Shown piece after piece: positions 18,547-27,294 of a stretch of DNA of 64,000 nt. A program made the position numbers and the translations under genes. Source of the stretch: Nostoc sp. NIES-4103 (GTDB lineage Bacteria > Cyanobacteriota > Cyanobacteriia > Cyanobacteriales > Nostocaceae). The stretch is taken from NCBI RefSeq assembly GCF_002368335.1, contig NZ_AP018288.1, positions 3,367,044 through 3,431,043 of the forward strand, written 5' to 3'. The notes below the pieces were generated by a model. It saw only the letters and a program-made list of their open reading frames with translations. It did no database searches and was not told the origin of the DNA. Within the stretch, counting starts at the first letter, position 1. Every line of letters starts with the position of its first letter.

Positions 18547-18770
18547 AAGTAATAATCAGAAATTCAGGAATAGGGAAAAAAGGATGATTCATGTGTTGCA
18601 TTTTAAATTACTCTATTCCGGTATAAAAATACTTAATTTTTTACGAACCACCCTTCGGGTTCGCCAGTTCCCCATCTCGGCAGAAGCCAAGACGGGGACT
18701 GGACTCACAGAGGCGCAGAGAACACAGAGGTAAAGAGGATATAGGTAAATTTTTGCGGGGAAGGAAGTAA
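18547..18770. repeat. Dispersed repeat core with nested insertion
   Basis: The reverse-oriented core (CAGAGGCGCAGAGAACACAGAGG, here about 18710-18733) is present, interrupted on its left by a stem-forming insert (CAGTTCCCCATCTCGG ... AAGACGGGGACTGG, about 18665-18704). The preceding GGTTCGCC is part of the same repeat family as the elements at 528 and 19861. No gene. Confidence 0.5.
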
Positions 18771-19763
18771 TCACAATACAGCTACAGGCTCAGCAATATT
18801 CAAGCTATCTTTATCAACTAATTCTGATATAAAAAATTGTGAATACCAACGCCGAAACTGCATGATTGGGCCATCTCCCTCACACAAAATAGGTCTTTCG
18901 GGGCATATTTTATGATTCCATATTATAATATCTTCTTCGGCTCCTGATTTCCATTTTTCGCTACATAAACTTATTATTTGTTTAGTTGTTTCATCTACGG
19001 CTTTATCGCTTAATAACGACATATAAAAATCTACATATTCTTCATCTACAGGACTCATGTAGTTACAAGTAACAAACGGTAACTTTTGTCCTCCGCTCCA
19101 AACATTTAAAATTAAACAACCTGCACCCCAGATAGAGAAATGGGTTCGCCCTTCTATTTCTTGTTCTCCTACTATTTCTTTGCCGATAGTATAAATATCA
19201 AAAGAATAATCTCCCCATGCAAAAGTTGCTTCTGGAATAACTGTATTACCATGTAAAAACTTTATATGTACTGGATCAACCAGATTTTCAACTAAATCCC
19301 GTGAACGACAATGCACCCGCCATTTCATTTTTTCATGAACAATTAAATCTTCTCCATCATCACCTTTAATAACTGGAATTTCAAAATTAGGAGATTTCCC
19401 AGCGGCGTGAAAATAAACCATAATAATTCCATTAGTTTCCCTAACAGGCCAGTTGTTAACTTTCGCTTTGTGGGGAATTTTTGTAGTGTAGGGTATGCTT
19501 GTACATTTACCCTCACCATCGAAGCACCAACCATGAAAGGGACACTGGACATTATTACCAACAACTTTTCCACCCATAGCCAGATTAGCGCCTAGATGGG
19601 GACAATGAGCATCAAGAACATGAACTACATTATCTTCACCGCGAAAAGCAACTAAATCTCGACCAAAGTAATGCAGTGGTTTAACTTCACCAATCGCTAA
19701 TTCATCACTCCAAGCTACTTGAAACCAACTATTAGGAAATGCAGGATAATAAAACCGAGACAT
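18771..19763 (-). CDS. Rieske non-haem iron oxygenase, DAF-36/Neverland-like (paralogue 4)
   Basis: 330 residues from the ATG at 19763, which aligns with the paralogues; the frame extends 24 bp further to a non-ATG codon. Rieske ligands C54, H56, C74, H77; iron-site motif NLVDPVHIKFLH (D163, H166, H171). It is the most diverged member of the four-gene array: SYY-type N-terminus (MSRFYYPAFPNSWFQVAW), a KGDDGED insertion near 133-139, and a different C-terminus. It is first in the array's transcription order. Probably acts at a different position or on a different intermediate from the others (inference). Confidence 0.84.
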   Translation of the reverse strand: MSRFYYPAFPNSWFQVAWSDELAIGEVKPLHYFGRDLVAFRGEDNVVHVLDAHCPHLGANLAMGGKVVGNNVQCPFHGWCFDGEGKCTSIPYTTKIPHKAKVNNWPVRETNGIIMVYFHAAGKSPNFEIPVIKGDDGEDLIVHEKMKWRVHCRSRDLVENLVDPVHIKFLHGNTVIPEATFAWGDYSFDIYTIGKEIVGEQEIEGRTHFSIWGAGCLILNVWSGGQKLPFVTCNYMSPVDEEYVDFYMSLLSDKAVDETTKQIISLCSEKWKSGAEEDIIIWNHKICPERPILCEGDGPIMQFRRWYSQFFISELVDKDSLNIAEPVAVL

Positions 19764-19825
19764 ATATGATTTTCCTCGTACACACAAATGATTTAATTAG
19801 TTGAAATTGAATTTGCTAAATTTTC

Positions 19826-19856
19826 GGTGCGTTAGGACTCGCGTCCATAACGCACC
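19826..19856. repeat. Perfect intergenic palindrome
   Basis: GGTGCGTTA (19826-19834) pairs with TAACGCACC (19848-19856); inside, GGAC pairs with GTCC. This kind of GTGCGTTA...TAACGCAC palindrome is dispersed in cyanobacterial genomes. It abuts a MITE-like element on its right. Confidence 0.65.
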
Positions 19857-19860
19857 CTAC

Positions 19861-19963
19861 TGGCGTGGCAAGCTTAAAATAGTGCAATAGATTTCCTCTA
19901 ATATCTCTGTGTTCTCTGCGCCTCTGCGGTTCGTTAATGCAACATTTTAGCCTTGCCACGCCA
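19861..19963. repeat. MITE-like element, family A copy 2
   Basis: Terminal inverted repeats TGGCGTGGCAAG and CTTGCCACGCCA (12 bp, perfect). The interior matches the copy at 528-637 through TTAAAATAGTGCA, CTAATATCTCTGTGTTCTC and GGTTCGTTAATGCA. The two copies differ in both ends by compensating changes, keeping the ends complementary. Confidence 0.75.
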
Positions 19964-19995
19964 CTACTTAGGGTATGGACTAATGACTATTATTT

Positions 19996-20140
19996 AACGT
20001 GAGTTCGATGACCTCTCCCTCCCGGCCTCCCTCTCCATTTAGGCGAGGGAGGAGGAACAAAAAATAGGGGTTTTACTCCCCTCTCCTACAAGGAGAGGCC
20101 CCGGGGGAGAGGTTAAAACAGCACTTGTCGAACTCACGTT
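19996..20140. repeat. MITE-like element, family D copy 2
   Basis: 145 bp with perfect 13-bp terminal inverted repeats AACGTGAGTTCGA / TCGAACTCACGTT. The interior is rich in CCTCTCC and GGAGAGG blocks that can fold back on each other. It ends 4 bp before the stop codon of the FkbM gene and could serve as its terminator. Confidence 0.75.
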
Positions 20141-20143
20141 TAT

Positions 20144-21013
20144 TTATTCAGTCCTAAATGCGTATGCCATGGCAATACCATAAGGGTGATAGGGATTGAA
20201 AAAAATCACACTGAAACCTGATTCTTTAAACCACTGTTTTAAAGAATTATTTTTTTGTGGATCATGCCACTCTAGCAACACGGCTTTGAAATGACGAAGC
20301 TTTTTGCTAGTATAAAGTGACTCTATAATTTCGTATTCTGACCCTTCACAATCAATTTTTGCAACGATATCAATTCCTGGATATTCACCCATAATTATGT
20401 CAAGAGTATCATTAGCACTGACTAAATTGATTGTCTGCGAAACAATATCATCTCGCCCATTTAGCATCTCCGGTACTCCATTTACCGTACTTGCACCGTG
20501 CCACTCATAGCAGTAATCTACTGTCAAGTTGGCATTAGCATGACTAATGCCATAAGGATAATGTTTGATTTTTTTGGCGAGTCCGGGATTGAGATCAAAA
20601 TTCTGCTTTGCTCGTTTATAAGTACCTTCAAAAGGCTCATAACCAAAAACAGCCAGAACATTTTCTTTTGAGGCAAAGTATAGACTTGCTATACCTACAT
20701 TCATGCCAATATCCCAGACGACAATTTCTTTGGTAGCCAGGATATTATACGCGCCATCAAAAAAGATTTCGTGTACGATAAAGATTTCCCAATAGGTTTG
20801 CAAATCAATTGTGACGGCTTCTACAGTGACGCGGATTGTGTCGTCACTGATGACTGTAAATTGGGTATTGGGAATATCTAATAGGGGTTTAGCTAGATCC
20901 AGGGCATCGAGAAAAAATTTGTGATTTTGGCTGTTGACAGTGATGCCAAATTCTTCTAAAAACACAGTTGGGGTTTCTTGAATATCAAGACTATTTTCTA
21001 ATGTGGTTTTCAT
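20144..21013 (-). CDS. FkbM family methyltransferase
   Basis: 289 residues with an SAM-binding motif (VVWDIGMNVGIASLYFA, then FGYEPFEGTY) followed by the FkbM core (IDIVAKIDCEGSEYEIIESL). Family members O-methylate sugars or polyketide hydroxyls. A strong Shine-Dalgarno (AGGAGG, 7 bp before the ATG) fixes the start. It lies between a radical SAM gene and the Rieske array in a gene run with glycosyltransferases, so a glycan or sterol hydroxyl is a possible acceptor; unproven. Confidence 0.88.
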   Translation of the reverse strand: MKTTLENSLDIQETPTVFLEEFGITVNSQNHKFFLDALDLAKPLLDIPNTQFTVISDDTIRVTVEAVTIDLQTYWEIFIVHEIFFDGAYNILATKEIVVWDIGMNVGIASLYFASKENVLAVFGYEPFEGTYKRAKQNFDLNPGLAKKIKHYPYGISHANANLTVDYCYEWHGASTVNGVPEMLNGRDDIVSQTINLVSANDTLDIIMGEYPGIDIVAKIDCEGSEYEIIESLYTSKKLRHFKAVLLEWHDPQKNNSLKQWFKESGFSVIFFNPYHPYGIAMAYAFRTE

Positions 21014-21089
21014 TTATGCCTCCTGTTATAAAAAACGAACCGCCAAGTACGCCAAGTACGCCAAGTAGAAGAGAGGTAATTATTTAGGT

Positions 21090-22040
21090 TTATACAGAAC
21101 TTACGTGAGTTTGTGGTTCAGGAATATGATAGTTTTCTGCATCAATTAAGGTAGAGCTTGCACCCAAATCAAAGATATCCAAACCTTCATTTTCTAGTCG
21201 AGACAGGTATTCTAGATCAACTAACTCTTCAATGGGATGTTGTTGTGGTTCTCTCCAATGTTTGCGGGATATCTGTTCATGGGGAAATAATTTACCAACT
21301 GTGCCTAGACAATATTTGCAAGATGCCAATGGAGTTGGGGATTCAAGATAGGCTAATAAATTTTGGGCAAAGTTGGGAGAATCTTCAATTTTGATACCAT
21401 CTACAGTTGGTTTACTGGAGGGATTGTTTGGGAGGAAACGGGAGAGAAAGATACTTTCTGGGCATTTGTAAAAATAACCTTCATAGACGTTGTAACAACC
21501 CCAATGCTGTGCCATCTGGCAAGTTTTATAAATCCGCCCTACTAGTTCTTGATCATTCGTTCCCAATTCGCTATAAGATTCACGAAAATAGTCAAAATTG
21601 AAAAATTCTAACTCAACATTGTATTGTTTTGCTTTCTGCTTGCAGATATCTAAGTGTGCGCTTGTCATTGCTCGACCAGGATAAACTGAAACATAAACTT
21701 GATCTAAGGCTTCCCAAAGTGGATCAGCCATTTTCCATAAGATTAAGCCATTCGTAACTAGTCGAATGCGATCGCAAATTCCCGTTTGACGCACTGCATT
21801 TACAATATCGAGCAATTGGGGATGTAGTAAAGGTTCTCCCCCCAGTAACCGCACATGTTCGCAATGATAGTATTTAGCCAATACAGACAAATCCTGAAAA
21901 ACTTGTTCAGGACTAAGGCAATCTTTCTCCAAAAGCGGTGATAAGTGACCACAGCTACGGCATGAAATATTGCAGTTCTGCACTATGGCAATTTCACAAG
22001 CACTAGTATAAATAATGCCATCTTTGACAGTGTAAGGCAT
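21090..22040 (-). CDS. Radical SAM protein
   Basis: 316 residues. The [4Fe-4S] motif is CNISCRSC (C23, C27, C30), with GGEP at 66-69. Further cysteines in the C-terminal third (CQMAQHWGC, CPE, CKYC) suggest an auxiliary cluster of SPASM/twitch type. Such proteins modify sugars, peptides or cofactors. No peptide precursor gene was seen nearby, and its neighbours are an FkbM methyltransferase and glycosyltransferases. A GGAA-type Shine-Dalgarno supports the ATG. Substrate unknown. Confidence 0.85.
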   Translation of the reverse strand: MPYTVKDGIIYTSACEIAIVQNCNISCRSCGHLSPLLEKDCLSPEQVFQDLSVLAKYYHCEHVRLLGGEPLLHPQLLDIVNAVRQTGICDRIRLVTNGLILWKMADPLWEALDQVYVSVYPGRAMTSAHLDICKQKAKQYNVELEFFNFDYFRESYSELGTNDQELVGRIYKTCQMAQHWGCYNVYEGYFYKCPESIFLSRFLPNNPSSKPTVDGIKIEDSPNFAQNLLAYLESPTPLASCKYCLGTVGKLFPHEQISRKHWREPQQHPIEELVDLEYLSRLENEGLDIFDLGASSTLIDAENYHIPEPQTHVSSV

Positions 22041-22093
22041 GGTGATAACATTCCTGGATAAATTTAGTTTTGTTTAATTTTGCGGGTAATATA

Positions 22094-23782
22094 TCAGGTC
22101 TGGACTTTGTTGATCTGCCACAAATCGCCGAAACCATTGAGAGATTTTAGGGAGTAACGGTTGTCTTGTTGAATTTTCTGGAGTAAGCTGTCATCTCTGC
22201 CACAATAGAAGATGTGACTGTAGCCTGTTGGTAGATTCAGGGGTTGCTTGGGGTGGACGGAGAGTAAACTAACCTTGGGATCTAATGAATGACTTAGGGT
22301 AAGTAATAATGCCATTTCATACAGGTTTTCTCCATAGAGTACTAAAGGACTAATGGATTCGTTAATTACTTGTGTGGCTTGTGTAATTATTCTGCCGTTG
22401 GTTGGCAACCAATCCCTAGCCTGGAAAAAGGTAATGTCAGAGGAAATCCCAAAGATGATTAATACAACTAATAGGGTTTGGGCAATTTTATTTTGCCAGG
22501 TTTTATCGACAAATATATAATGAATTAAAACATAAGCTACTGCAATTTGCAAGCACAGATAGAATGGTAAATGATAGCGAAAAACAATGGAGCGATTGCC
22601 ACCTAATAACAGGTCAGCTAAGAGTAAAGATAGACTACAAACTGAGGCGATCGCTCCGAGAAATAAAGCCTGATTTTTAACAGTTTTATCTTTAAAGAAG
22701 AATATTAAAAATATTATTAATCCTAAACTCATCATTACACTAAAAATAGTATAAAAATTATACGATGGTACTCCTTCCATAAAATATTTGGCTGAATCTA
22801 GAGATTCGGAAGTTAAATTAAGATCAAAAAATACTCGACTGATGCGATTCAGGTAAATAGTTATTAAGTCAATGGGGGTATTGATTGATAATGATGTCCA
22901 TCCCGTTAGTAATAGAGCCGTTTCTAAATGGGTGAGCAAGACAACGATCCAAGGCAGAAATAACAAGATTGCTATGAAAGAACTCAGTAAATAACGGCGT
23001 AGTTTTTGATTAAAACGAAAGGATTGCTGTATTAGCACATATATCCCATGGGCGATCGCTACTAACCCAGTCAGGAAATTGGTATATAATCCCAATGTTA
23101 ATGTCAAGCCATATATCGCCCAACTAGCAGGGGTATTTTTGTGCAGCGATCGCCACAAAGCCGCTGATGTTAACAAAATCATCACCATCCAAAGACCATA
23201 GGATCGCGCAGCTTGAGCAAAGAATAACTCTAAGGGAGAAACAGCTACCACCGCCATAGCTAGCCACGCCACTAATTTAGATTCAAATAACTCTAGACAT
23301 AGCCAATAGATAGCAGGAAACATTAACAAACTAATGGCAGCAGATAAACTTCTCAATCTTGCCATAGAATCGCCAAATATCGATGCCCAAAACCGTGCTA
23401 TCACACAATACAATGGCGGAAGCTGGGGTTCTGAGTTAATTAAATAGTTTAATGTGCTTTTCAAACCTCGGTCAGGATTAATCTGCTGAAATTTATTCAA
23501 TGTGGCGATGGGAATTACATCCTCATAACTCATAATTTCCTGTTGTGCTTCGTCAACGGTATGGCCGGAAATTGCCAGAGAGGTAAAAGCTGCATCAACC
23601 CAGTAAACTTTGTATCCTAAATGGGCAAAACGAAAGAAAATTCCTAATATCAGTAAGCTGATGACCAGGATTTTTAACCATCTAGGAGGCTCTTGTTTGG
23701 TAAGTAGCGGTGTTGTGTTCATTGAGGTTTGATGGTGAATTGATTTAACTGTTAATTCCAAGCTAATACCTCTAATTTTCAC
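22094..23782 (-). CDS. GT39-like membrane glycosyltransferase (PMT_2 / dolichyl-phosphate-mannose transferase family)
   Basis: 562 residues with roughly 11-12 transmembrane helices, an acidic residue after the first helix (YWVDAAFTS) and the QLPPLYCVIARFW segment typical of the PMT/ArnT superfamily. Such enzymes move a sugar from a polyprenyl-phosphate donor to a lipid or protein on the outer face of the membrane. The frame opens with GTG at 23782, 6 bp after the preceding gene's stop; an ATG at 23722 is the alternative. The upstream gene encodes a matching polyprenyl-phosphate-mannose synthase, so donor and transferase are paired. Confidence 0.83.
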   Translation of the reverse strand: MKIRGISLELTVKSIHHQTSMNTTPLLTKQEPPRWLKILVISLLILGIFFRFAHLGYKVYWVDAAFTSLAISGHTVDEAQQEIMSYEDVIPIATLNKFQQINPDRGLKSTLNYLINSEPQLPPLYCVIARFWASIFGDSMARLRSLSAAISLLMFPAIYWLCLELFESKLVAWLAMAVVAVSPLELFFAQAARSYGLWMVMILLTSAALWRSLHKNTPASWAIYGLTLTLGLYTNFLTGLVAIAHGIYVLIQQSFRFNQKLRRYLLSSFIAILLFLPWIVVLLTHLETALLLTGWTSLSINTPIDLITIYLNRISRVFFDLNLTSESLDSAKYFMEGVPSYNFYTIFSVMMSLGLIIFLIFFFKDKTVKNQALFLGAIASVCSLSLLLADLLLGGNRSIVFRYHLPFYLCLQIAVAYVLIHYIFVDKTWQNKIAQTLLVVLIIFGISSDITFFQARDWLPTNGRIITQATQVINESISPLVLYGENLYEMALLLTLSHSLDPKVSLLSVHPKQPLNLPTGYSHIFYCGRDDSLLQKIQQDNRYSLKSLNGFGDLWQINKVQT

Positions 23783-23788
23783 ACTTTT

Positions 23789-24595
23789 CTAAACTCCCTG
23801 AAAATTTAAGTAAATTCCTATGCCTAATAAACACAAAATGAAAAACATTGACCACCAAAATTTCTGCGATCGCTCTGTATCTAAGTTCTTTGAAGGATTG
23901 CCTTGGAAACACAGACGTAAGACAGTTTTAGCAGCTTTAGATATTTCTTGTTTAGAAATCTTAGAACTGCCATATTGCCTGTCTATAAACAAAATAGGTA
24001 TCTCACCAATCTGCCATCTTCGACATTCACATTGATAAAGGATTTCTAATAGAAATGAGTAACCATTAGAAACAATACTTTCTAATGCTAGTGACTCTAG
24101 GACATAGCGGTGATAGCATCGAAACCCGGCTGTACAGTCATGGGATTTTAAATTGAGCATGAACCGCGCAAAAGTGTTTGCTCCCCAACTCAGCAAGATG
24201 CGTGGCCAAGGCCAATTTTTGGTTCCTCCACCAGGTACATATCTAGAACCAATCACAATATCATATTGATTACTTTTTGCTAACAAATGGGGAATGTAGC
24301 TTGGATCGTGTGAAAAGTCTGCATCCATAGTGCAAATTAACTGAGCGCCTTGTTTCATAGCATATTGGAACCCAGCTAGATAAGCAGTTCCTAATCCTAA
24401 TTTGCCAGAACGATGAATCACATGAATCCACGGGTAAATATGACTCAATTCGTCCGCGATCGCGCCTGTTCCGTCTGGGCTATTATCATCCACAATCAAA
24501 AGCGTTAGATTCAAATCTAATGATTTAAAATGCTCAACTAGAAGTGGTACATTTTCACATTCGTTGTACGTGGGAATAATAATTGCTGTATGCAT
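23789..24595 (-). CDS. Polyprenol monophosphomannose synthase (GT2)
   Basis: 268 residues. GT2 fold: IIIPTYNECENV at the N-terminus, VDDNSPDGTG, DADFSHDP carrying the metal-binding D-x-D, then GSRYVPGGG and DCTAGFRCY. These are hallmarks of DPM1-type enzymes that charge polyprenyl phosphate with mannose or a related sugar. A C-terminal hydrophobic helix (about 246-266) anchors it to the membrane. It is followed immediately by the GT39-like transferase and preceded by GtrA, a likely three-gene module for lipid-linked sugar transfer. Confidence 0.9.
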   Translation of the reverse strand: MHTAIIIPTYNECENVPLLVEHFKSLDLNLTLLIVDDNSPDGTGAIADELSHIYPWIHVIHRSGKLGLGTAYLAGFQYAMKQGAQLICTMDADFSHDPSYIPHLLAKSNQYDIVIGSRYVPGGGTKNWPWPRILLSWGANTFARFMLNLKSHDCTAGFRCYHRYVLESLALESIVSNGYSFLLEILYQCECRRWQIGEIPILFIDRQYGSSKISKQEISKAAKTVLRLCFQGNPSKNLDTERSQKFWWSMFFILCLLGIGIYLNFQGV

Positions 24596-24677
24596 TGAAA
24601 AGCATCCTCTTGGAGATTAGTAATTTTGAATTTGTATTACTTTTGGCAGAAAAATTTCTGATTTTTGAGTGATAAAG

Positions 24678-25166
24678 CTACTGACTACTTACTTCTGAAT
24701 CATTTTCAATGATTTGCCAATTTTTTGTGGCATTGAGGTAAAAATTCCAAATAGTCATACAAATAATTGCTACTAATTTAGCAATATACTCATTGATACT
24801 AAATTGATAAAATAATAAATTAACTGTCAAACTATTTAAAAGTAGCCCTACAAGATAAATGAGATTAAACTTGAGAAATCTTTGTAAGCGTTGATGAATT
24901 AATTGTTGCTGTTGAGATATATCTGCAAATGTCCAAACATCATTCCAGTAAAAATTATTTATAATAGCTATTTCTGTTGACAACATGGAACTGGCAGTTA
25001 AATCTAAATTCCAAGAAGTATGGAGTAAATAAAACATGCCCAAATCTACAAAAACTCCACCAAAGCCAACTACTAAAAATCGGCTCAATCGACTGATATC
25101 TATTGAGTTAAACTTTAATTGATTCAATCGTTTAATTAATTTATCTAAATTTAAACATTGGGACAT
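24678..25166 (-). CDS. GtrA family membrane protein
   Basis: 162 residues with four predicted helices and the GtrA signature (FLVVGFGGVFVDLGMFYLL, then NNFYWNDVWTF). GtrA proteins are thought to help flip undecaprenyl-phosphate-linked sugars. The ATG at 25166 is preferred because the longer GTG start (25211) would overlap the upstream SDR gene by 29 bp. It precedes the polyprenol-phosphate mannose synthase, the usual GtrA partner. Confidence 0.85.
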   Translation of the reverse strand: MSQCLNLDKLIKRLNQLKFNSIDISRLSRFLVVGFGGVFVDLGMFYLLHTSWNLDLTASSMLSTEIAIINNFYWNDVWTFADISQQQQLIHQRLQRFLKFNLIYLVGLLLNSLTVNLLFYQFSINEYIAKLVAIICMTIWNFYLNATKNWQIIENDSEVSSQ

Positions 25167-25182
25167 TGTATGTAATTCCAAT

Positions 25183-25992
25183 TTAATGAATTGATTTGAT
25201 ATAACCACCATCTACTCGCAGATTTATGCCATCGATAAAATCCGCTAATGGACTTGCTAAAAAGGCGACAGCGTTGGCAATATCTGAGCCATAACCAATG
25301 CGATTGACTGACAGCGGCAAAATTTGGGTAATGTAATTTCTTTCAATATCAACCCAATCATCGCTCCAATCATACTGAAGGGCTAAATCGCGCATATTTT
25401 GTTCCACTGGAGGGGTGAGAATTGGGCCGGGTGTAACAGTATTCACCGTAATTCCTGTATGTGCTAATTCCTGCGCTAAACTAACTGTTGAATTAACCAA
25501 AGCTGCCTTAGCTGCGGCATAGTGAGGCATTCCTAGTCCGGGTTGGATAGCCCAAATTGTGGCAATATTAATAATTCGCCCCCAGCCTAATGTTTGCATG
25601 TGGGGAATGAAGGCATGAATCAACCGCAACGCTGAGAAAAAATTCTGTTGAAATAATGCTTCCCATTCCTCCAAAGAGGCGCTTTTCCAATTAGAAAATT
25701 CCCAATCTGTGCCGCCTGCATTGTTTACTAAAATGTCAATTCCACCAAAAGCTTGTATGCTTTGCTCAACGACTGCTGTCGCGCCTTCTATGGTAGATAA
25801 ATCTGCGATCGCTACTATCGCTTTGCCCCCCTCTGTAGCAATTTTATCGGCAACACTTTGGGCGCGTTCTCGGTTGCGTCCATGAATTACCACTGTCACC
25901 CCTTCTTGCGCTAAGGTGGTAGCGATCGCCGCGCCAATTCCACTGCTACTACCTGTCACCAAAGCCCGTTTACCTGCGAGTTTGAGTTCCAT
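25183..25992 (-). CDS. Classical short-chain dehydrogenase/reductase
   Basis: 269 residues: TGSSSGIG cofactor motif near 14-21, NNAGG near 90, and the catalytic YAAAK. The usual catalytic serine position reads N-I-A-T, so the catalytic serine seems replaced or shifted, which is unusual. The ATG at 25992 lies 2 bp after the upstream GT4 stop; a GTG at 25998 overlaps that stop. The C-terminus DGINLRVDGGY is typical. A role in oxidising a sterol hydroxyl or a sugar is possible but unsupported beyond position. Confidence 0.85.
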   Translation of the reverse strand: MELKLAGKRALVTGSSSGIGAAIATTLAQEGVTVVIHGRNRERAQSVADKIATEGGKAIVAIADLSTIEGATAVVEQSIQAFGGIDILVNNAGGTDWEFSNWKSASLEEWEALFQQNFFSALRLIHAFIPHMQTLGWGRIINIATIWAIQPGLGMPHYAAAKAALVNSTVSLAQELAHTGITVNTVTPGPILTPPVEQNMRDLALQYDWSDDWVDIERNYITQILPLSVNRIGYGSDIANAVAFLASPLADFIDGINLRVDGGYIKSIH

Positions 25993-25994
25993 AA

Positions 25995-27197
25995 TCACCC
26001 CCTCGCCACAGCAGCAAGCTTGGTTGCAGCCAGATTTGTCAAGAAATCCTCATAGGGGGCAATTCCTAATCCCGACACAAATTTTAAGGCTTGTTTACGG
26101 GATTCCTCGGAGATTTGTTCGTATCGCCCATAGTCGGAAAGTAACTCTGTAAGTGCCAATCGCCAAGGCTCAATATCTTGTTGTGCAATAATTGGCTGGT
26201 GATAATTGTTCACAATTCCGTTGTAACCTTGGAACACCTGAACCGGAAGCAAATAATCAACACCTAACTTTGCCTCTGGTAATCCACCGACGTTACTGGC
26301 TAATACGGGAATTCCCCGCAGCATGGCTTCCACAACAATCAAACCAAAAGCTTCATCCCAAAGGGAGGGAACTAAAAGAATACCGGTTTGAGCAAAAATT
26401 TCATCAATATCATCAACTGGTTGGAGAATTTGCACATTGGGTAACTGCTTCAGTGCTGCTACTTCTGTGGGAGTTGTCCCCCAAGTTAAGACTGCTGCAA
26501 AATCGACATCAGGAAATACTTGTGCCAGTTGTAAAAAGATAGAAATACCTTTGACAGCGCAGGGATTGATTAAGGTGACAAAGCCCCGATCAAACTTGCC
26601 AAAATTGGGAAACGGCCCGGAACCATAGACAGGTGATGGTATGACAGTTGCATCCAATCCTAGCCATTGTTGGATATAGTTTTTCAGATAGTGGCTAACG
26701 GTGATAATTCCCGTCGTTTGTTTGAATAATTCTGTACCAGCAGCACTAGGTAGCAAAGCATTAGGGCCACAAGGTAATTCTGCGGTTGAGTGGACTAGGT
26801 GAACAACTCGTGATGGACAGACTTGCATTGCTGCTTTAGATAAGCTTTGTCCTGTATCTTCAGAGATGATTACCCAATCAGGATCAAATTCGCGGATCTG
26901 GTCAATTAAGTAACTAGGTAATAAAGCAGGATCGGCTACTGCATGAACATCAACACCTTCTAGGTGAAATACATCAACTTCTACAGCAGCAGGGGTGAAG
27001 CTGATACCTCGTAATGCTAATTCACGCAAAAACTCGCTTCTTGTTCTGGGGCCTAGTCCAATTGGGATGGTTGAGGATACTACTACTCTACAGGTATGAC
27101 CTTGGTTGACAAAGCCTTGGGCGATCGCTCGATTGGCTTTGGTGCCACCTGATAGGGTTGGGAAATAAAGGAGATTTTGAGTGAGTAAAATTTTCAT
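25995..27197 (-). CDS. Glycosyltransferase family 4
   Basis: 400 residues, GT-B fold. The N-terminal glycine-rich acceptor loop (LSGGTKANRAIAQGF) and the C-terminal donor motif EAFGLIVVEAMLRGIPVLASNVGGLPE carry the two family glutamates. It transfers a sugar from an NDP-sugar, retaining configuration. It lies between a Rieske pair (27-29 kb) and the SDR/GtrA/GT group on one strand, so it is a candidate for glycosylating the cluster's product; direct evidence is lacking. It is coupled to the SDR downstream (stop and start adjacent). Confidence 0.87.
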   Translation of the reverse strand: MKILLTQNLLYFPTLSGGTKANRAIAQGFVNQGHTCRVVVSSTIPIGLGPRTRSEFLRELALRGISFTPAAVEVDVFHLEGVDVHAVADPALLPSYLIDQIREFDPDWVIISEDTGQSLSKAAMQVCPSRVVHLVHSTAELPCGPNALLPSAAGTELFKQTTGIITVSHYLKNYIQQWLGLDATVIPSPVYGSGPFPNFGKFDRGFVTLINPCAVKGISIFLQLAQVFPDVDFAAVLTWGTTPTEVAALKQLPNVQILQPVDDIDEIFAQTGILLVPSLWDEAFGLIVVEAMLRGIPVLASNVGGLPEAKLGVDYLLPVQVFQGYNGIVNNYHQPIIAQQDIEPWRLALTELLSDYGRYEQISEESRKQALKFVSGLGIAPYEDFLTNLAATKLAAVARG

Positions 27198-27294
27198 GAT
27201 TATTAATTAAGAAAACGAACCGCCAAGACGCAGAGGGCACAGAGGAATAAGAGTTTTTTATGGAAGATTTAAATATTCAGTAATTAGTATTTGT

